This document shows positions 34,952 through 45,441 of a stretch of 64,000 nucleotides of DNA, piece after piece; within the stretch, counting starts at the first letter, position 1; each line of letters begins with the position of its first letter. The stretch comes from Alloprevotella sp. oral taxon 473 str. F0040 (lineage in GTDB: Bacteria; Bacteroidota; Bacteroidia; Bacteroidales; Bacteroidaceae). The translations under genes and the position numbers were made by a program. A model generated the notes under the pieces. It was not told the DNA's origin. It made no database searches and saw nothing but the letters and a program-made list of their open reading frames with translations. The stretch covers positions 535,186-599,185 of the forward strand of contig NZ_KB290717.1 in the NCBI RefSeq assembly GCF_000318095.2. Reading direction: 5' to 3'.

Positions 34952-36484
34952 ATGATTTATTTTATCATAGCCTTGGTAGCACTCATCGTTGGTGGAGGTG
35001 GAGGATATCTCTGTTTCCGCTACGTCTTGACGTCTATCTACCAACAAAAACTCAACGAAGCCTCTAAAGAAGCAGAGGTGATAAAGGAAAAAAAACTCCT
35101 AGAAGTCAAGGAAAAATTCTTGAATAAAAAGGCTGAACTTGAAAAAGAAGTCCAACAACGCAATCAACATATCCTCCAGAGCGAGAATAAGCTGAAGCAA
35201 CGCGAAATGACGCTTAACAAACGTCAGGAAGAGATTAATCGCACTAAACAAGAACTTGATTCTCACCAAAACCGTGTCAAGAATCAAGAAGCTCTGCTAC
35301 AACGTAAGGAGGAAGAGCTGAGCAAAATGCACCAGCGTGAAATAGAAAAGCTCGAAGAACTTTCTGGTATTTCTGCGGAAGAAGCGAAAAATCAACTCAT
35401 TGAAGGACTCAAGGCCGAAGCTCACAGCCATGCTCAAAGCTACATCAATGAGATTATGGACGAGGCGAAGATCAACGCTAACAAAGAAGCTAAGCGCATC
35501 GTTATTCAAACCATTCAACGTGTGGCAACTGAAACCGCTATTGAAAACAGTGTGACAGTTTTCCACATCGACAATGATGAAGTAAAAGGTCGAATCATCG
35601 GCCGTGAAGGCCGTAACATTCGTGCTCTCGAAGCCGCCACTGGTGTCGAAATCGTTGTAGACGACACTCCTGAAGCAATTGTCATTAGTGCTTTCGACCC
35701 TGTACGCCGTGAAATTGCTCGTCTTGCATTGCACCACCTCATCTCTGACGGTCGCATTCACCCAGCCCGTATTGAAGAAGTTGTGTCCAAAGTGTCTAAG
35801 CAGGTTGAAGAAGAAGTAATAGAAACAGGTAAACGGACCGCCATAGACTTAGGTATCCATGGTTTGCATCCTGAACTCATTCGCATCGTGGGTAAAATGA
35901 AGTACCGTTCTTCTTACGGCCAAAATCTTTTGCAACACGCACGAGAAACGGCAAACCTTTGTGGTATCATGGCAGCTGAATTAGGGTTGAATCCCAAAAA
36001 GGCCAAACGGGCAGGTTTGCTCCACGACATCGGTAAGGTGCCCGATGAAGAAACCGAATTGCCACACGCGCTCTATGGAGCAAAGATAGCTGAGAAGTAT
36101 AAGGAAAAGCCTGATATTTGCAATGCTATTGGAGCTCACCACGATGAAATGGAGATGACCTCACTCATTGCTCCTATCGTACAAGTTTGCGATGCTATCT
36201 CTGGTGCTCGTCCTGGTGCTCGTCGAGAAATTGTAGAGGCCTACGTTAAACGATTGAACGACTTGGAAAATATCGCAATGAACTATCCAGGTGTAATGAA
36301 GACTTACGCCATCCAAGCTGGTCGTGAACTCCGTGTTATTGTCGGTGCTGACAAGATTGACGACAAAGAAATTGAAAACCTCTCCAACAATATCGCTACA
36401 CGCATCCAGAACGAAATGACCTATCCTGGACAAGTTAAGATTACAGTGATCCGCGAGACAAGGTCTGTGAGCTACGCTAAATAA
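34952..36484 (+). CDS. rny: Ribonuclease Y
   Basis: A 510-aa membrane-bound endoribonuclease that starts mRNA decay. Parts in order: N-terminal membrane helix with GGGGGY (about 3-22), a long coiled coil (about 25-190), a KH domain ([19 protein letters not shown], about 210-265) and the HD domain (about 325-420) with [11 protein letters not shown] and [12 protein letters not shown], the metal-binding His-Asp pair, then AIGAHHDE. The C-terminal domain ends [13 protein letters not shown]. The length is typical. A weak stem-loop (36502-36541) follows; the next cluster starts 156 nt later. Confidence 0.97.
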   Translation: MIYFIIALVALIVGGGGGYLCFRYVLTSIYQQKLNEASKEAEVIKEKKLLEVKEKFLNKKAELEKEVQQRNQHILQSENKLKQREMTLNKRQEEINRTKQELDSHQNRVKNQEALLQRKEEELSKMHQREIEKLEELSGISAEEAKNQLIEGLKAEAHSHAQSYINEIMDEAKINANKEAKRIVIQTIQRVATETAIENSVTVFHIDNDEVKGRIIGREGRNIRALEAATGVEIVVDDTPEAIVISAFDPVRREIARLALHHLISDGRIHPARIEEVVSKVSKQVEEEVIETGKRTAIDLGIHGLHPELIRIVGKMKYRSSYGQNLLQHARETANLCGIMAAELGLNPKKAKRAGLLHDIGKVPDEETELPHALYGAKIAEKYKEKPDICNAIGAHHDEMEMTSLIAPIVQVCDAISGARPGARREIVEAYVKRLNDLENIAMNYPGVMKTYAIQAGRELRVIVGADKIDDKEIENLSNNIATRIQNEMTYPGQVKITVIRETRSVSYAK

Positions 36485-36501
36485 TTTAGCTCTGTATTAA
36501 G

Positions 36502-36541
36502 GAGAAGGCAATGCTAGTTTGCAAGCCTTCTTCATTTGTTT
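36502..36541 (+). terminator. Possible terminator after rny
   Basis: AGAAGGC (36503-36509) pairs with GCCTTCT (36535-36541) around a long loop; TTCATTTGTTT follows. The stem is short, so termination is likely weak. Confidence 0.45.
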
Positions 36542-36640
36542 GCACTCTTTATACAATAAATTCAACAGAGAAGCGTTAGCCAAATAAACGAACGATGAGG
36601 TTTTTCCATACCAAGTGGCCAAACCTCTGTCTAGCTAGTT

Positions 36641-37320
36641 ATGCAACAACTTGATAGTTACAATACCACAATCTCTACTTTTCATGAAGATAAAGATGCG
36701 ATGAAGAAGCCCGCCCTACTTCATCGCATCTCTAAACGAGTTTTTGATTTATTCTTTTCGTTTGTAGGTATTATCCTCATTTCCCCTGTTATTATCGCTG
36801 TACTAATCCTCCAATGGATAACGACGCCCGGCACACCTTTTTTTCGCCAGGAGCGGATAGGTAAAGGAGGGAAGCCTTTTTATATCATTAAGTTTCGCAC
36901 CATGGAACTTGATGCAGAAGCCAATGGACCGCAACTAGTGAACATTGAAAATTCCAACCGATTTACTCGATGTGGCCAGTTTCTTCGCAAGCACCATTTG
37001 GATGAACTTCCCCAGCTATGGAATGTTCTTGTAGGAGAAATGTCACATTTGTCGGATACCGACCAGAACGCGCCTTCTACATCAAGCAAATAATGGAGCG
37101 CGACCAACGTTATGCATGGCTTTATATCACGCGACCTGGCATAACCTCCGAAGCTGCTATTTACAATGGATATACCGACACCATAGATAAGATGCTTCGC
37201 CGCCTAGAAATGGATTTAGATTACCAAAAACGTCTCTCACTCTGGACGGACGTGAAAATTATTATTGCCACTGCTGCTGTGTTTTTTACTGGTAGGCAAG
37301 ATGCGTCTAAGAATTCTTAG
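36641..37320 (+). pseudogene. Undecaprenyl-phosphate sugar phosphotransferase, split by a 2-nt insertion
   Basis: The initiating enzyme of exopolysaccharide or O-antigen synthesis: it moves a sugar-1-phosphate onto undecaprenyl phosphate at the inner membrane. The first frame (36641-37093) carries KRVFDLFFSFVGIILISP, the membrane hairpin, FFRQERIGKGGKPFYIIKFRTM and LRKHHLDELPQLWNVLVGEMS. There the family continues FVGYRPER, but that stretch lies in another frame (from 37048, ending 37320: IKQIMERDQRYAWLYITRPGITS, YNGYTDTIDKMLRRLEMDL). The base order at 37043-37050 is TCACATTT; removing one CA gives the expected TCA-TTT codons. The insertion could be real, a phase-variable state or a sequence error. 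The rest of the catalytic part is intact. Confidence 0.85.
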
Positions 37321-37333
37321 CAAAACCCAACTT

Positions 37334-39859
37334 ATGAAAGCCTTCAAATACCTCCTTCTTTCTCTTTCTTTCTTATGTAGTGGACTGCTATTTGCGCAGT
37401 CCACTATGACAGATAGTCAAATCATGGACTATATTGTCAAAGAAAATGCCAAAGGTACTCCTCGGTCTCAAATCGTAACTCAACTTATGGAGCGAGGTAT
37501 AACTGTAGATAGAATTCAGAAAATTCGTCGCAATTTCGAACGCCAGCAAAAGAAAGAAGTACAAGGTGCCGTTAATATCTCTGGAATAGATAGTAAAACA
37601 GCCAAACGCTTGAGGAAAAGCAATGGAGATGTACGTGAGGAACCTATCAAATCTAACAAGAACTTTCCCACTAAGAACAAGCAAAAAGTAGATGAAAGTT
37701 CTTTTACTCCATATCAACGCCAGCGATATAAAGAACAACAAGAATTAGATTTAGATGAGAATCTAAATTTTATTCTTCCGGACTCTTTAGAGATGTACGA
37801 AAACGCTATGATCTTATTAGACAATAATAAGAAGAAGGTTTTCGGTCGTGACATCTTCAACAACAAGAAACTCTCTTTTGAATCAGAGATGAACATAGCA
37901 ACTCCCAGCGACTATCTCTTAGGCCCTGGAGATGCGGTGTTTGTGGATGTTTGGGGAGCATCGCAAAAACAGTTTGAATCCACTGTTTCTCCTGAAGGCT
38001 TCATCAATATCGAAGGGTATGGTCCAGTCAATGTAAGTGGACTCACGGTAGCACAAGCTAACCAAAGACTTCGTAATACTCTGGGGTCCCGCTTTGGAGG
38101 CTCACAGGTAAAACTCACAGTTGGTCAAACTAAGACTATCACTGTGAATGTCATGGGTGAAGTAAAAGCTCCTGGTACATACACAGTGTCTGCTTTTGCC
38201 ACTGTGTTTCATGCGCTATACATGGCTGGTGGAGTCAATGACATTGGTACGTTGCGTAGCATCAAGGTGCTGCGCAAAGGACGTTTAGTGTCAACAGTAG
38301 ACATATATGACTACATACTCAATGGCAAGCTCTCAGGAAACATCCGTCTGACATCTGACGACGTCATCTACGTAGATACCTATGATTGCTTAGTAAATAT
38401 TGCGGGTAAAGTGAAGCGCCCCATGTTCTACGAGATGAAAAAGACTGAGAGTGTCAACACACTACTCAAATATGCTGGTGGATTTACAGGAGATGCTTTT
38501 AGCGATAATATCACTCTCATCCGAAAGTCGGGTGGAGAAATGAGCATTTATAGCCTCAATGAGTTTGAAAGAGGAAAATTTCAAGTCCAAGATGCCGACT
38601 CTGTTTGGGTAGACTCAGTGCTTGATCGTTACAAAAATCTCGTAGAGGTTCGTGGTGCAGTGATGCGTCCTGGCAAGTATCAAATGGATGGTAACATCTC
38701 TACAGTTCGTCAACTTATTCAAACGGCAGGAGGCCTTGCGGAAGATGCTATGCCTGCTCGAGGGATTATCCATCGTTTACGCTCTGATCGCACCCTTGAA
38801 GTGAAGAGCTTCAATGGTGGTGACTTGATGCAGCATAAAGAAGCTGATATCCCTCTTCAGAATGAAGATGTAGTTTTCATTCCATCACGCAAAGATACAA
38901 ATGAAGAACTTCTTCTCACCATCAACGGAGAAGTGAGATACCCTGGTTCTTACCAATATGCTGCTAATAGCTCTATAGAGTCTCTCATTCTACAAGCCGG
39001 CGGTCTCACCGACAAAGCCAGTGTTGCGAAAGTAGATATAGCACGTCGTTTCCGCGATAAGAAAGCTGTAGCTTCAGGAGAGCAAGTTGCTCAGTTCTTT
39101 AGTTTTTCACTTAAAGACGGATTTATCATAGATGGTAAACCAGATTTCATCCTTCAGCCTTTCGATGAAGTTTATGTTCGTACGTCACCTGGCTATGTAG
39201 AACAACAACATGTGAAAGTAGAAGGAGAAGTACAATTTGAAGGGACTTACGTAATCACCAAAAAGAAATATCGTCTCTCCGACCTCATCACTGCTGCTGG
39301 TGGATTAACCAAAGAAGCTTATGCAAGAGGTGCTCGTCTAGAACGTCAACTCACAGATGTAGAGAAACTAAAGCAACAAGAACTAATCAAAATTGCAACG
39401 CTCAACGACAGCACTGATATCCGTAAGATTCAGATAAACGATATGCCTTATGTTGTAATTCACCTAGAATCGGCATTGCAAAATCCAGGAGATGACCGTT
39501 GGGATGTCATCCTTCGAGAAGGCGATCGACTTATCATTCCACAATTTAACAACACAGTAAGTGTGAGTGGTGAAGTGATGTATCCCACTACCCTAACCTA
39601 TACTCCTGGAGCTAGTCTCTCGCATTATATTGAGCAATGTGGTGGTTATAGCCTCAAATCAAAAAAGAGTAGAGTATTTGCCATACAGATGAATGGAACC
39701 GTGAAACGTGTGCGCTCTTCACGAGACATTCAGCCAGGCAGCAATATTGTGGTACCTGCCAAGCCTAAACGCCAAGTCATGAACCTCACGCAACTCATCT
39801 CTCTCATCATGAGTCTCACCACTCTCGCCGCAGTAGCAGTGAGTGCATTGAAAAAGTAA
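37334..39859 (+). CDS. Wza-like polysaccharide export outer-membrane protein (SLBB repeats)
   Basis: An 841-aa exporter protein with signal peptide (SGLLFAQS), a helical N-terminal part (about 20-170), a Poly_export domain (DYLLGPGDAVFVDVWGASQ, about 190-280) and at least five SLBB domains marked by the repeats VMGEVKAPGTYTVS, IAGKVKRPMFYEM, VRGAVMRPGKYQM, INGEVRYPGSYQY, VEGEVQFEGTYVI and VSGEVMYPTTLTY. It ends in a membrane helix (LISLIMSLTTLAAVAVSALKK). It forms the outer-membrane pore for the polymer. The start is ATG 37334; an earlier in-frame ATG at 37265 lies inside the preceding gene and lacks a signal sequence. It lies 13 nt after the sugar transferase frame. Confidence 0.92.
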   Translation: MKAFKYLLLSLSFLCSGLLFAQSTMTDSQIMDYIVKENAKGTPRSQIVTQLMERGITVDRIQKIRRNFERQQKKEVQGAVNISGIDSKTAKRLRKSNGDVREEPIKSNKNFPTKNKQKVDESSFTPYQRQRYKEQQELDLDENLNFILPDSLEMYENAMILLDNNKKKVFGRDIFNNKKLSFESEMNIATPSDYLLGPGDAVFVDVWGASQKQFESTVSPEGFINIEGYGPVNVSGLTVAQANQRLRNTLGSRFGGSQVKLTVGQTKTITVNVMGEVKAPGTYTVSAFATVFHALYMAGGVNDIGTLRSIKVLRKGRLVSTVDIYDYILNGKLSGNIRLTSDDVIYVDTYDCLVNIAGKVKRPMFYEMKKTESVNTLLKYAGGFTGDAFSDNITLIRKSGGEMSIYSLNEFERGKFQVQDADSVWVDSVLDRYKNLVEVRGAVMRPGKYQMDGNISTVRQLIQTAGGLAEDAMPARGIIHRLRSDRTLEVKSFNGGDLMQHKEADIPLQNEDVVFIPSRKDTNEELLLTINGEVRYPGSYQYAANSSIESLILQAGGLTDKASVAKVDIARRFRDKKAVASGEQVAQFFSFSLKDGFIIDGKPDFILQPFDEVYVRTSPGYVEQQHVKVEGEVQFEGTYVITKKKYRLSDLITAAGGLTKEAYARGARLERQLTDVEKLKQQELIKIATLNDSTDIRKIQINDMPYVVIHLESALQNPGDDRWDVILREGDRLIIPQFNNTVSVSGEVMYPTTLTYTPGASLSHYIEQCGGYSLKSKKSRVFAIQMNGTVKRVRSSRDIQPGSNIVVPAKPKRQVMNLTQLISLIMSLTTLAAVAVSALKK

Positions 39860-39924
39860 AGCAAGCGATTTCTATCTAGATAACATTATATAGTCTCACC
39901 ACGTCTGTATAGGCACAACTACGC

Positions 39925-41370
39925 ATGAGCAACAGCAGTAAGTTCTCTAAAGGTCTAGGTTGGGGAGTCATCGACAACTTCTCGGGCACAGGTATCAATT
40001 TCATAGTTGGTATCCTGCTTGCTCGTGCTTTGTCACCAAAAGATTTTTCCATTATTGGAGTTTCGTTACTCCTGATAACGATTTCCAATATAATATCAGA
40101 TGGTGGAATTTCAACAGCCCTGGTTCGCAAGACAAAAATAAGCCAAGTTGACTATAACACAGGATTTACACTTAATGTAATTACCTCTGTAGTAGTTTAT
40201 ATAATACTCTTTAGTATAGCTCCTTTGCTATCAAAAGGGCTAAATATACCAGTGCTCACTGACGTAGTCAGATGGTTAGGTATCATTATTTTTATCTCTG
40301 CCTTTTCCATTGTTCCTAAAGCACAGCTCACACGTGCAATAAACTTTAAAACACAAGCTGTTGCTGCATCTTCATCTTCTATTTTAGGGGCTATAGTGGG
40401 CTTACTGCTATTATATCAAGGCTATGGAGTATGGTCATTTGTTGTACAACAAATTGTGAGGCAAACCACCTATACTCTAGTATTGTGGAGTTCAATTCAG
40501 CAACTCCCTAGCCTACAGTTATCCAAAGATTCAGCACGTAACTTATTTTCATTTGGTTCACGTATTCTCTTATCAGGATTAATTGATGCATTCTATAATA
40601 ATGTATACTTTTACTTTATAGGAAAAATATATGGTGGACACCATTTAGGCTTATATTCGCGTTCTGATCAGTTTTCTGTAGGATTAGTTGCAAACTTCGC
40701 ATTAGTACTACAAAAAGTATCCTTACCAGCTTTAGCAAAAATCAAGCACGACAGAGTCTATTTTTCCATAAGATTCCAACACTTATACAATAAGACTACT
40801 ATTTTTGCTTTACTCTTTAGTGGATTTATTGCAGCAACGTCTGATCATTTTATTGTACTACTAATAGGGGCTCAATGGGAAGAAAGCATCGTGATTGTCA
40901 AAATCCTATCAATATCAGCTCTTTTTCAACCTCTCATTGTGCTTTACCAAAATGTTATACAAGTCTATGGTAAATCCCAACAATATCTCAACATAGAGAT
41001 TGCTAGAAAGACTATAGCTGCTATACTTTTTGTTCTTAGCATAACTATTTCATTCGAAACACTGCTATATAGCTTTTCCCTATTAGCACTTTGTTCGTGG
41101 CTGATTTATGGATACTTTACTCAAAGAATAATAGAACAAATAGAATTGCTTCAAGGAGCTAAAAGTATTTTAATGCACGTCATTCCCTCATTCATTGTCT
41201 GTGCTATTGTATACTACGTTGGATTGCTATATACATCACATTGGCTAGGGTTAATATACCAAACTCTTACATTCTCTGCCTTGCTATTAATCTATATTGC
41301 AATAATTCTTCCCCAACGACGTAAACAAATACTGAGTAAACTACGTTGTCTTACATCTTGTGTTAGATAG
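39925..41370 (+). CDS. Wzx-like flippase (polysaccharide biosynthesis protein)
   Basis: A 481-aa membrane protein with about 12-14 hydrophobic helices and the N-terminal pattern FSKGLGWGVIDNFSGTGINFIVGILLARALSPKDFSIIGVS in two pieces, typical of the MOP superfamily (RfbX/Wzx, TuaB-like). It moves lipid-linked oligosaccharide across the inner membrane. Base composition is visibly more AT-rich than the flanking genes, as is common for Wzx in variable polysaccharide loci. It lies between the Wza-like exporter and the chain-length protein. Confidence 0.9.
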   Translation: MSNSSKFSKGLGWGVIDNFSGTGINFIVGILLARALSPKDFSIIGVSLLLITISNIISDGGISTALVRKTKISQVDYNTGFTLNVITSVVVYIILFSIAPLLSKGLNIPVLTDVVRWLGIIIFISAFSIVPKAQLTRAINFKTQAVAASSSSILGAIVGLLLLYQGYGVWSFVVQQIVRQTTYTLVLWSSIQQLPSLQLSKDSARNLFSFGSRILLSGLIDAFYNNVYFYFIGKIYGGHHLGLYSRSDQFSVGLVANFALVLQKVSLPALAKIKHDRVYFSIRFQHLYNKTTIFALLFSGFIAATSDHFIVLLIGAQWEESIVIVKILSISALFQPLIVLYQNVIQVYGKSQQYLNIEIARKTIAAILFVLSITISFETLLYSFSLLALCSWLIYGYFTQRIIEQIELLQGAKSILMHVIPSFIVCAIVYYVGLLYTSHWLGLIYQTLTFSALLLIYIAIILPQRRKQILSKLRCLTSCVR

Positions 41371-41422
41371 TAATATCCTATCATCATCATACACTGTTTA
41401 TCCTCTTTTCCTATAGCATAGT

Positions 41423-42574
41423 ATGACGACCTTTAATTTATCGACCTTATTAAAAGTTCTGAGACAAAAAAAGAAGATATTTTATCTCAATATTATTCTC
41501 TCTATAGTTTTCGGACTTATCGTAGCTTTCAGTATCCCCAAAACCTACACTTCCAAAGTGAGCATGGCAGCAGAATCTCAAAAAGATAGTAAACTCTCTG
41601 GGATGATGGGCAACCTTTCCTCTTTGGCAGGCATCAACTTGGGCAATAGCGAAGATGCTATCAGCCCAAACTTATATCCAGATGTAGTATCGACTAATAA
41701 GTTTCTTATCCAACTGTTGCAAACTCCCATCAAAACACATCAAAGGAAAGCCTATCCCACCTACGCTGCCTATCTAGAAACCGAAAGCCGCACACCTTGG
41801 TGGACAACAGCTATCAAAGGAACTATCAAAGGTATTAAATCTATCTTTTCGGAGAGCAAGGAGGAAGACCCCATCACGAACAAGAAGATAGACCCTAATC
41901 ACCTCACGATAGAGCAAGAAACCATGGTAAAGGCCATGCAAGGTAGCATCATCTGCTCAGTAGACAAAGAGACAGACGTTATCACTATTGCTGTTTCTGA
42001 CCAAGATCCTGAGGTAGCCAAACAAATAGTAGACGTTGCACAAACCAATCTACAAGAGTTCATCACTGAATACCGTACAAATAAAGCTCGCACCGACTAT
42101 CACTACTACCATGGTTTGGCGCAACAACTTCAGAAAAAATACACAGCTATTCAGCATAAGTATGCTGCTTTTGCAGACTCTCACATGGACGCTTCTCTTA
42201 AGAGCGTGACCACCGTAGAAAGCGATCTAGAAAATGAAATGCAAAATGCCTTTACTGCCTACACTCAAATGAAGCAGCAAGCTAGCATGGCAGAAGCAAA
42301 GATTCAAGAACGCACTCCCGTGTTTACCATCATTGATGATGCAGCAGTGCCCAACCGTCCAACTTCTCCTAAAAAGGTGATGCTCCTCATTGCATTTCTC
42401 TTCGTAGGGATCGTAGGAACAGCAGCTTACTACTATCTTCGACTCCTCTTCTCCAAAAATCCAACAACTCAGAGTGAGGAACTTTCCATTACAAATATCA
42501 CCAACAAAGACAGCACATTTTTTTCTAATAAGATGACAGAAGACGACACTCCCCCTCTTAATTCTAAAGAGTAA
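41423..42574 (+). CDS. Wzz-like chain-length determinant (polysaccharide co-polymerase)
   Basis: A 383-aa inner-membrane protein with two membrane helices that flank a periplasmic helical domain: first helix about 19-37 (FYLNIILSIVFGLIVAFSIP), second about 318-339 preceded by the family motif VPNRPTSPKKVMLL. The middle part has the long helices (about 210-295) that set chain length by oligomerising. There is no C-terminal kinase domain, so it belongs to the plain Wzz class rather than the Wzc class. It precedes the polymerase gene by 94 nt. Confidence 0.9.
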   Translation: MTTFNLSTLLKVLRQKKKIFYLNIILSIVFGLIVAFSIPKTYTSKVSMAAESQKDSKLSGMMGNLSSLAGINLGNSEDAISPNLYPDVVSTNKFLIQLLQTPIKTHQRKAYPTYAAYLETESRTPWWTTAIKGTIKGIKSIFSESKEEDPITNKKIDPNHLTIEQETMVKAMQGSIICSVDKETDVITIAVSDQDPEVAKQIVDVAQTNLQEFITEYRTNKARTDYHYYHGLAQQLQKKYTAIQHKYAAFADSHMDASLKSVTTVESDLENEMQNAFTAYTQMKQQASMAEAKIQERTPVFTIIDDAAVPNRPTSPKKVMLLIAFLFVGIVGTAAYYYLRLLFSKNPTTQSEELSITNITNKDSTFFSNKMTEDDTPPLNSKE

Positions 42575-42668
42575 AATCAATTAAATCTCTGCACACTCAA
42601 GACGAATCAAGTGTAGAAAGCAAAAGAAATCCCGCAATTGTCGCCGTATCCTAATCGACAGTTAGACT

Positions 42669-43895
42669 ATGTCAGCATTGTTTGCACCGCATCATACCTA
42701 TCCCTTTCTAAAGAAAGTGGGCAATTTGATTTTTGCCCTCTTTCTTTTGGTGTTAATGCTCGATCCCTCCAATAGTGTTCTTCATCTTAAAGATAAACTA
42801 TTCATTCTGTTCTTAGGCTTCAACATACTCTTTTTTCGTCCAGACTGGCGATTTTTACCACACATTCTGGGTGTTTTTTTAGTGATTACCCTGGGTTATA
42901 TCTTTGCAGAAATGCAAGGAAATTCCATAGACCATGAGTATCTGAATGGAGTGTTCAAAAGTATGGCTCCCCTCACACTTCTTCTGTGGGTACGTCACTA
43001 TGACGTATTGCGATTATCTATTTTTCCTGCACTAATCACCACCATTGTCATCCTCACACTCTATGCTTTAATTAGCTCGAGTCCAATCTTTGAATTTGCG
43101 CTCTTCACCTATTCGCAAGAGCACAATGAAATGGTGATGATTACCCGACGCAATTGGCTAGGCGTACAAGTGTTTGGTATGTACTATCGCTCTATTGTGA
43201 GTTTAATTCCTGTGCTTTATTGGGTTCTTTTCGCGAGTTTCACACAACAAAAAAAAACCTTTTGGCGCAAACTCGGATACACCCTCTTAGGCATCCTACT
43301 CACGATCGCTTTCTTCATCAGTGGCACACGTGCTATGATGCTCACTCCCTTGTTCATCATAGGTCTCATCAGCTACAACTGGATCAACAAGCGTCCGAAG
43401 GCGAAGTATTTCTTCTATCCTCTGTTGGTGCTAGCAGGAATAGCCTTCCTACTCTTCATTGGTCTTCTCGCCACACAAAAGGGTGATGTTTCCAACGCTA
43501 TCAAGTATGGACACCTGTCCTCCTACTTAGACCTATTCAATGAACACCCTGAATATCTCTTTTGGGGACAGGGCACTGGCACGCTCTTTTATTCCGAAGG
43601 GTTTCGACGCCTCACTGCTCAAACAGAGTGGATTTACATCGAATTGCTCCGTAATTATGGACTGCTAGCTATAGCCATCCTTGCGGTGTATCTTTATCCG
43701 CTCAAAGTTCTCTTCCATCACCGAAAAGATGCTTTCAATATGGGGCTGTTTCTGACCTATTTCGCATTTTTACTCGTTGCTGGTACTAACCCATTTCTCC
43801 TCAATTCCCAAGGTATGACCGTGTTGTGGATGATGTATGCACACATCATTCACCTCCGAAAGTCCACCTCTATTCCACTTGCCTCTACCACATGA
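42669..43895 (+). CDS. O-antigen/polysaccharide polymerase or ligase (Wzy/WaaL family)
   Basis: A 408-aa membrane protein with about 11 helices and a large loop late in the chain (about 275-330), the layout of the O-antigen ligase/polymerase fold (Wzy_C). The stretch FFISGTRAMMLTPLFI matches the conserved SGTR region, and LNEHPEYLFWGQGTGTLFY-like residues in DLFNEHPEYLFWGQGTG match the loop motif. In this locus, with Wzx and Wzz but no LPS core genes, a polymerase role is more likely, but ligase cannot be excluded. Its TGA overlaps the next ATG (ATGA, 43892-43895). Confidence 0.82.
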   Translation: MSALFAPHHTYPFLKKVGNLIFALFLLVLMLDPSNSVLHLKDKLFILFLGFNILFFRPDWRFLPHILGVFLVITLGYIFAEMQGNSIDHEYLNGVFKSMAPLTLLLWVRHYDVLRLSIFPALITTIVILTLYALISSSPIFEFALFTYSQEHNEMVMITRRNWLGVQVFGMYYRSIVSLIPVLYWVLFASFTQQKKTFWRKLGYTLLGILLTIAFFISGTRAMMLTPLFIIGLISYNWINKRPKAKYFFYPLLVLAGIAFLLFIGLLATQKGDVSNAIKYGHLSSYLDLFNEHPEYLFWGQGTGTLFYSEGFRRLTAQTEWIYIELLRNYGLLAIAILAVYLYPLKVLFHHRKDAFNMGLFLTYFAFLLVAGTNPFLLNSQGMTVLWMMYAHIIHLRKSTSIPLASTT

Positions 43896-44710
43896 TTTCA
43901 GCAACTTTCTCTCTCCTTCCCGTTGTGGTAATCTATCGTTGTCGATGGCAAGATGCACTGAGCATCCAAAGTCTGCTCTCCCATTATTCTGGAGCAATCT
44001 ACATTGGTGACAATTCGCCTGCCGATTTTAAAGTAGACACAGCATCATTACCAGAACAACTGGTTTATCAGCGTACTATTAACAATCCAGGATTATCGTA
44101 CCACTACAATGCTGCAGCCCACTATGCAGTAACATATGGCTACACTCACCTCTTGCTACTCGACCAAGATACGCTCTTTCCGCCACACGCATTGGAACAG
44201 TATTTGCAAATTTCAGAAAGTACCATCGTAGCTGCACCATCATTAACCACTCACACGGGAGCTTTCTCGCCTGCCACCATCGACACATGGAACATCAAGG
44301 CTGTATCCCTGCCCGCTGGCGAGCATTCCCTCTTCGATTACGCTCCCGTCAATAGCGGTCTCTGTGTGCGAGTCGAAGACTTCTTAGCAGTAGGAGGATA
44401 CAACGAAAAAGTGATGCTCGACTTTGCCGACTTTCAATTCATACGCCGCATACGCCAGCGCAGCAAATATTTCCCCCTGCTGCCACTGACAGTACAACAA
44501 GATTTTTCCAACCATCAAACGCGTACAGAAGTCTTACTTCCACGCTTTCGACTCTACATCAAGAGCGCTCGGTACTGCGAATTTGAAACCACCAAAGCGA
44601 AATGGCAACATCACTATCAAGTGTTGCGCCACACCCTCGCCCTCAGCCTTCGTACACGCTCTCTTAGATTCCTCACCACTCTCTTTAAGCATTATCTATT
44701 TCAAACATGA
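43892..44710 (+). CDS. Glycosyltransferase family 2 (rhamnosyltransferase-like)
   Basis: A 272-aa GT2-type enzyme. Residues about 15-95 have the nucleotide-sugar fold; HLLLLDQDTLFPPHALEQYL carries the DxD-like DQD acceptor/metal motif, and GLCVRVEDFLAVGGYNEKVMLDFADFQF-type residues (given in pieces: SGLCVRVEDFLAVGGY, DFADFQFIRRI) match the rhamnosyltransferase subgroup. The start is ATG 43892, inside a 4-nt overlap with the preceding stop; an earlier in-frame ATG at 43826 would overlap 70 nt. It ends with a second ATGA overlap into the next gene, so the three genes are translationally coupled. Confidence 0.86.
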   Translation: MISATFSLLPVVVIYRCRWQDALSIQSLLSHYSGAIYIGDNSPADFKVDTASLPEQLVYQRTINNPGLSYHYNAAAHYAVTYGYTHLLLLDQDTLFPPHALEQYLQISESTIVAAPSLTTHTGAFSPATIDTWNIKAVSLPAGEHSLFDYAPVNSGLCVRVEDFLAVGGYNEKVMLDFADFQFIRRIRQRSKYFPLLPLTVQQDFSNHQTRTEVLLPRFRLYIKSARYCEFETTKAKWQHHYQVLRHTLALSLRTRSLRFLTTLFKHYLFQT

Positions 44711-45432
44711 TATCTGTCTGCATAGCCACTTACAATGGTGCTTCCACCCTCCACTCACAACTAGCTTCCATTCTTCCCCAACTATCGGAAGGTGATGAAG
44801 TCATTGTGTCAGACGATGGTTCTACAGACGATACAAAACAAGTGGTAGAATCCTTTCAAAGTCCACTTATTCGTTGGGTCAAAGGTCCCTGCAATGGTTC
44901 TCTCATCAGCAATTTTGAGCATGCTTTGCAAGTGGCTAAAGGAGATTACATCTTCCTTTCAGACCAAGACGATGTGTGGATGCCCAACAAAGTGGAAGAA
45001 ATGATGAAGCTCATTCGCAATGGTTACGACTGCGTCATTAGTGACTGCCATGTTACTGACCAATCATTAAATGTGGTGCATCCCTCCTTCTTTGAACTTA
45101 CAGGAATGAAGGCAGGGAAATGGTACAACCTCCTGCTACACAACTACTACCTTGGTTGCTGCATGCTGTTTACCCGAAGAGTGGTCGAAAAAGCACTCCC
45201 CTTCCCCAAAGAGTTGCCGATGCACGACATCTGGATTGGCAATGTGGCTGCTTTCTTCTTCAATACTTATTTCCTCCACCAACCCCTCATTCTCTTCCGT
45301 CGTCACGGCAACAATGCATCGTGCACAGCCCAAAAGAGTCCCTACTCTCTAAAGGAAAAGTTCCTTTTCCGTCTGCGCATCTTGCTCCCTCTATTCAAAC
45401 GCCTCCTCTCTTCAAAACTTCTATCACGATAA
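44707..45432 (+). CDS. Glycosyltransferase family 2
   Basis: A 241-aa GT2 enzyme with the full N-terminal pattern ISVCIATYNGASTLHSQLASI, DEVIVSDDGSTDDT (DDGS for the nucleotide) and KGDYIFLSDQDDVWMPNKVE (DxD metal site). This SDQDDVW motif is common in enzymes that add rhamnose or galactose in O-antigen repeats, but the sugar cannot be assigned. It starts in an ATGA overlap with the preceding gene and is followed 9 nt later by another GT2 gene. Confidence 0.93.
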   Translation: MISVCIATYNGASTLHSQLASILPQLSEGDEVIVSDDGSTDDTKQVVESFQSPLIRWVKGPCNGSLISNFEHALQVAKGDYIFLSDQDDVWMPNKVEEMMKLIRNGYDCVISDCHVTDQSLNVVHPSFFELTGMKAGKWYNLLLHNYYLGCCMLFTRRVVEKALPFPKELPMHDIWIGNVAAFFFNTYFLHQPLILFRRHGNNASCTAQKSPYSLKEKFLFRLRILLPLFKRLLSSKLLSR

Positions 45433-45441
45433 ATCAGAGCT

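Noticed and set aside
37265..37333. Earlier start for the Wza-like protein
   Set aside because: It lies inside the sugar transferase frame and adds residues before a proper signal peptide that begins at 37334.
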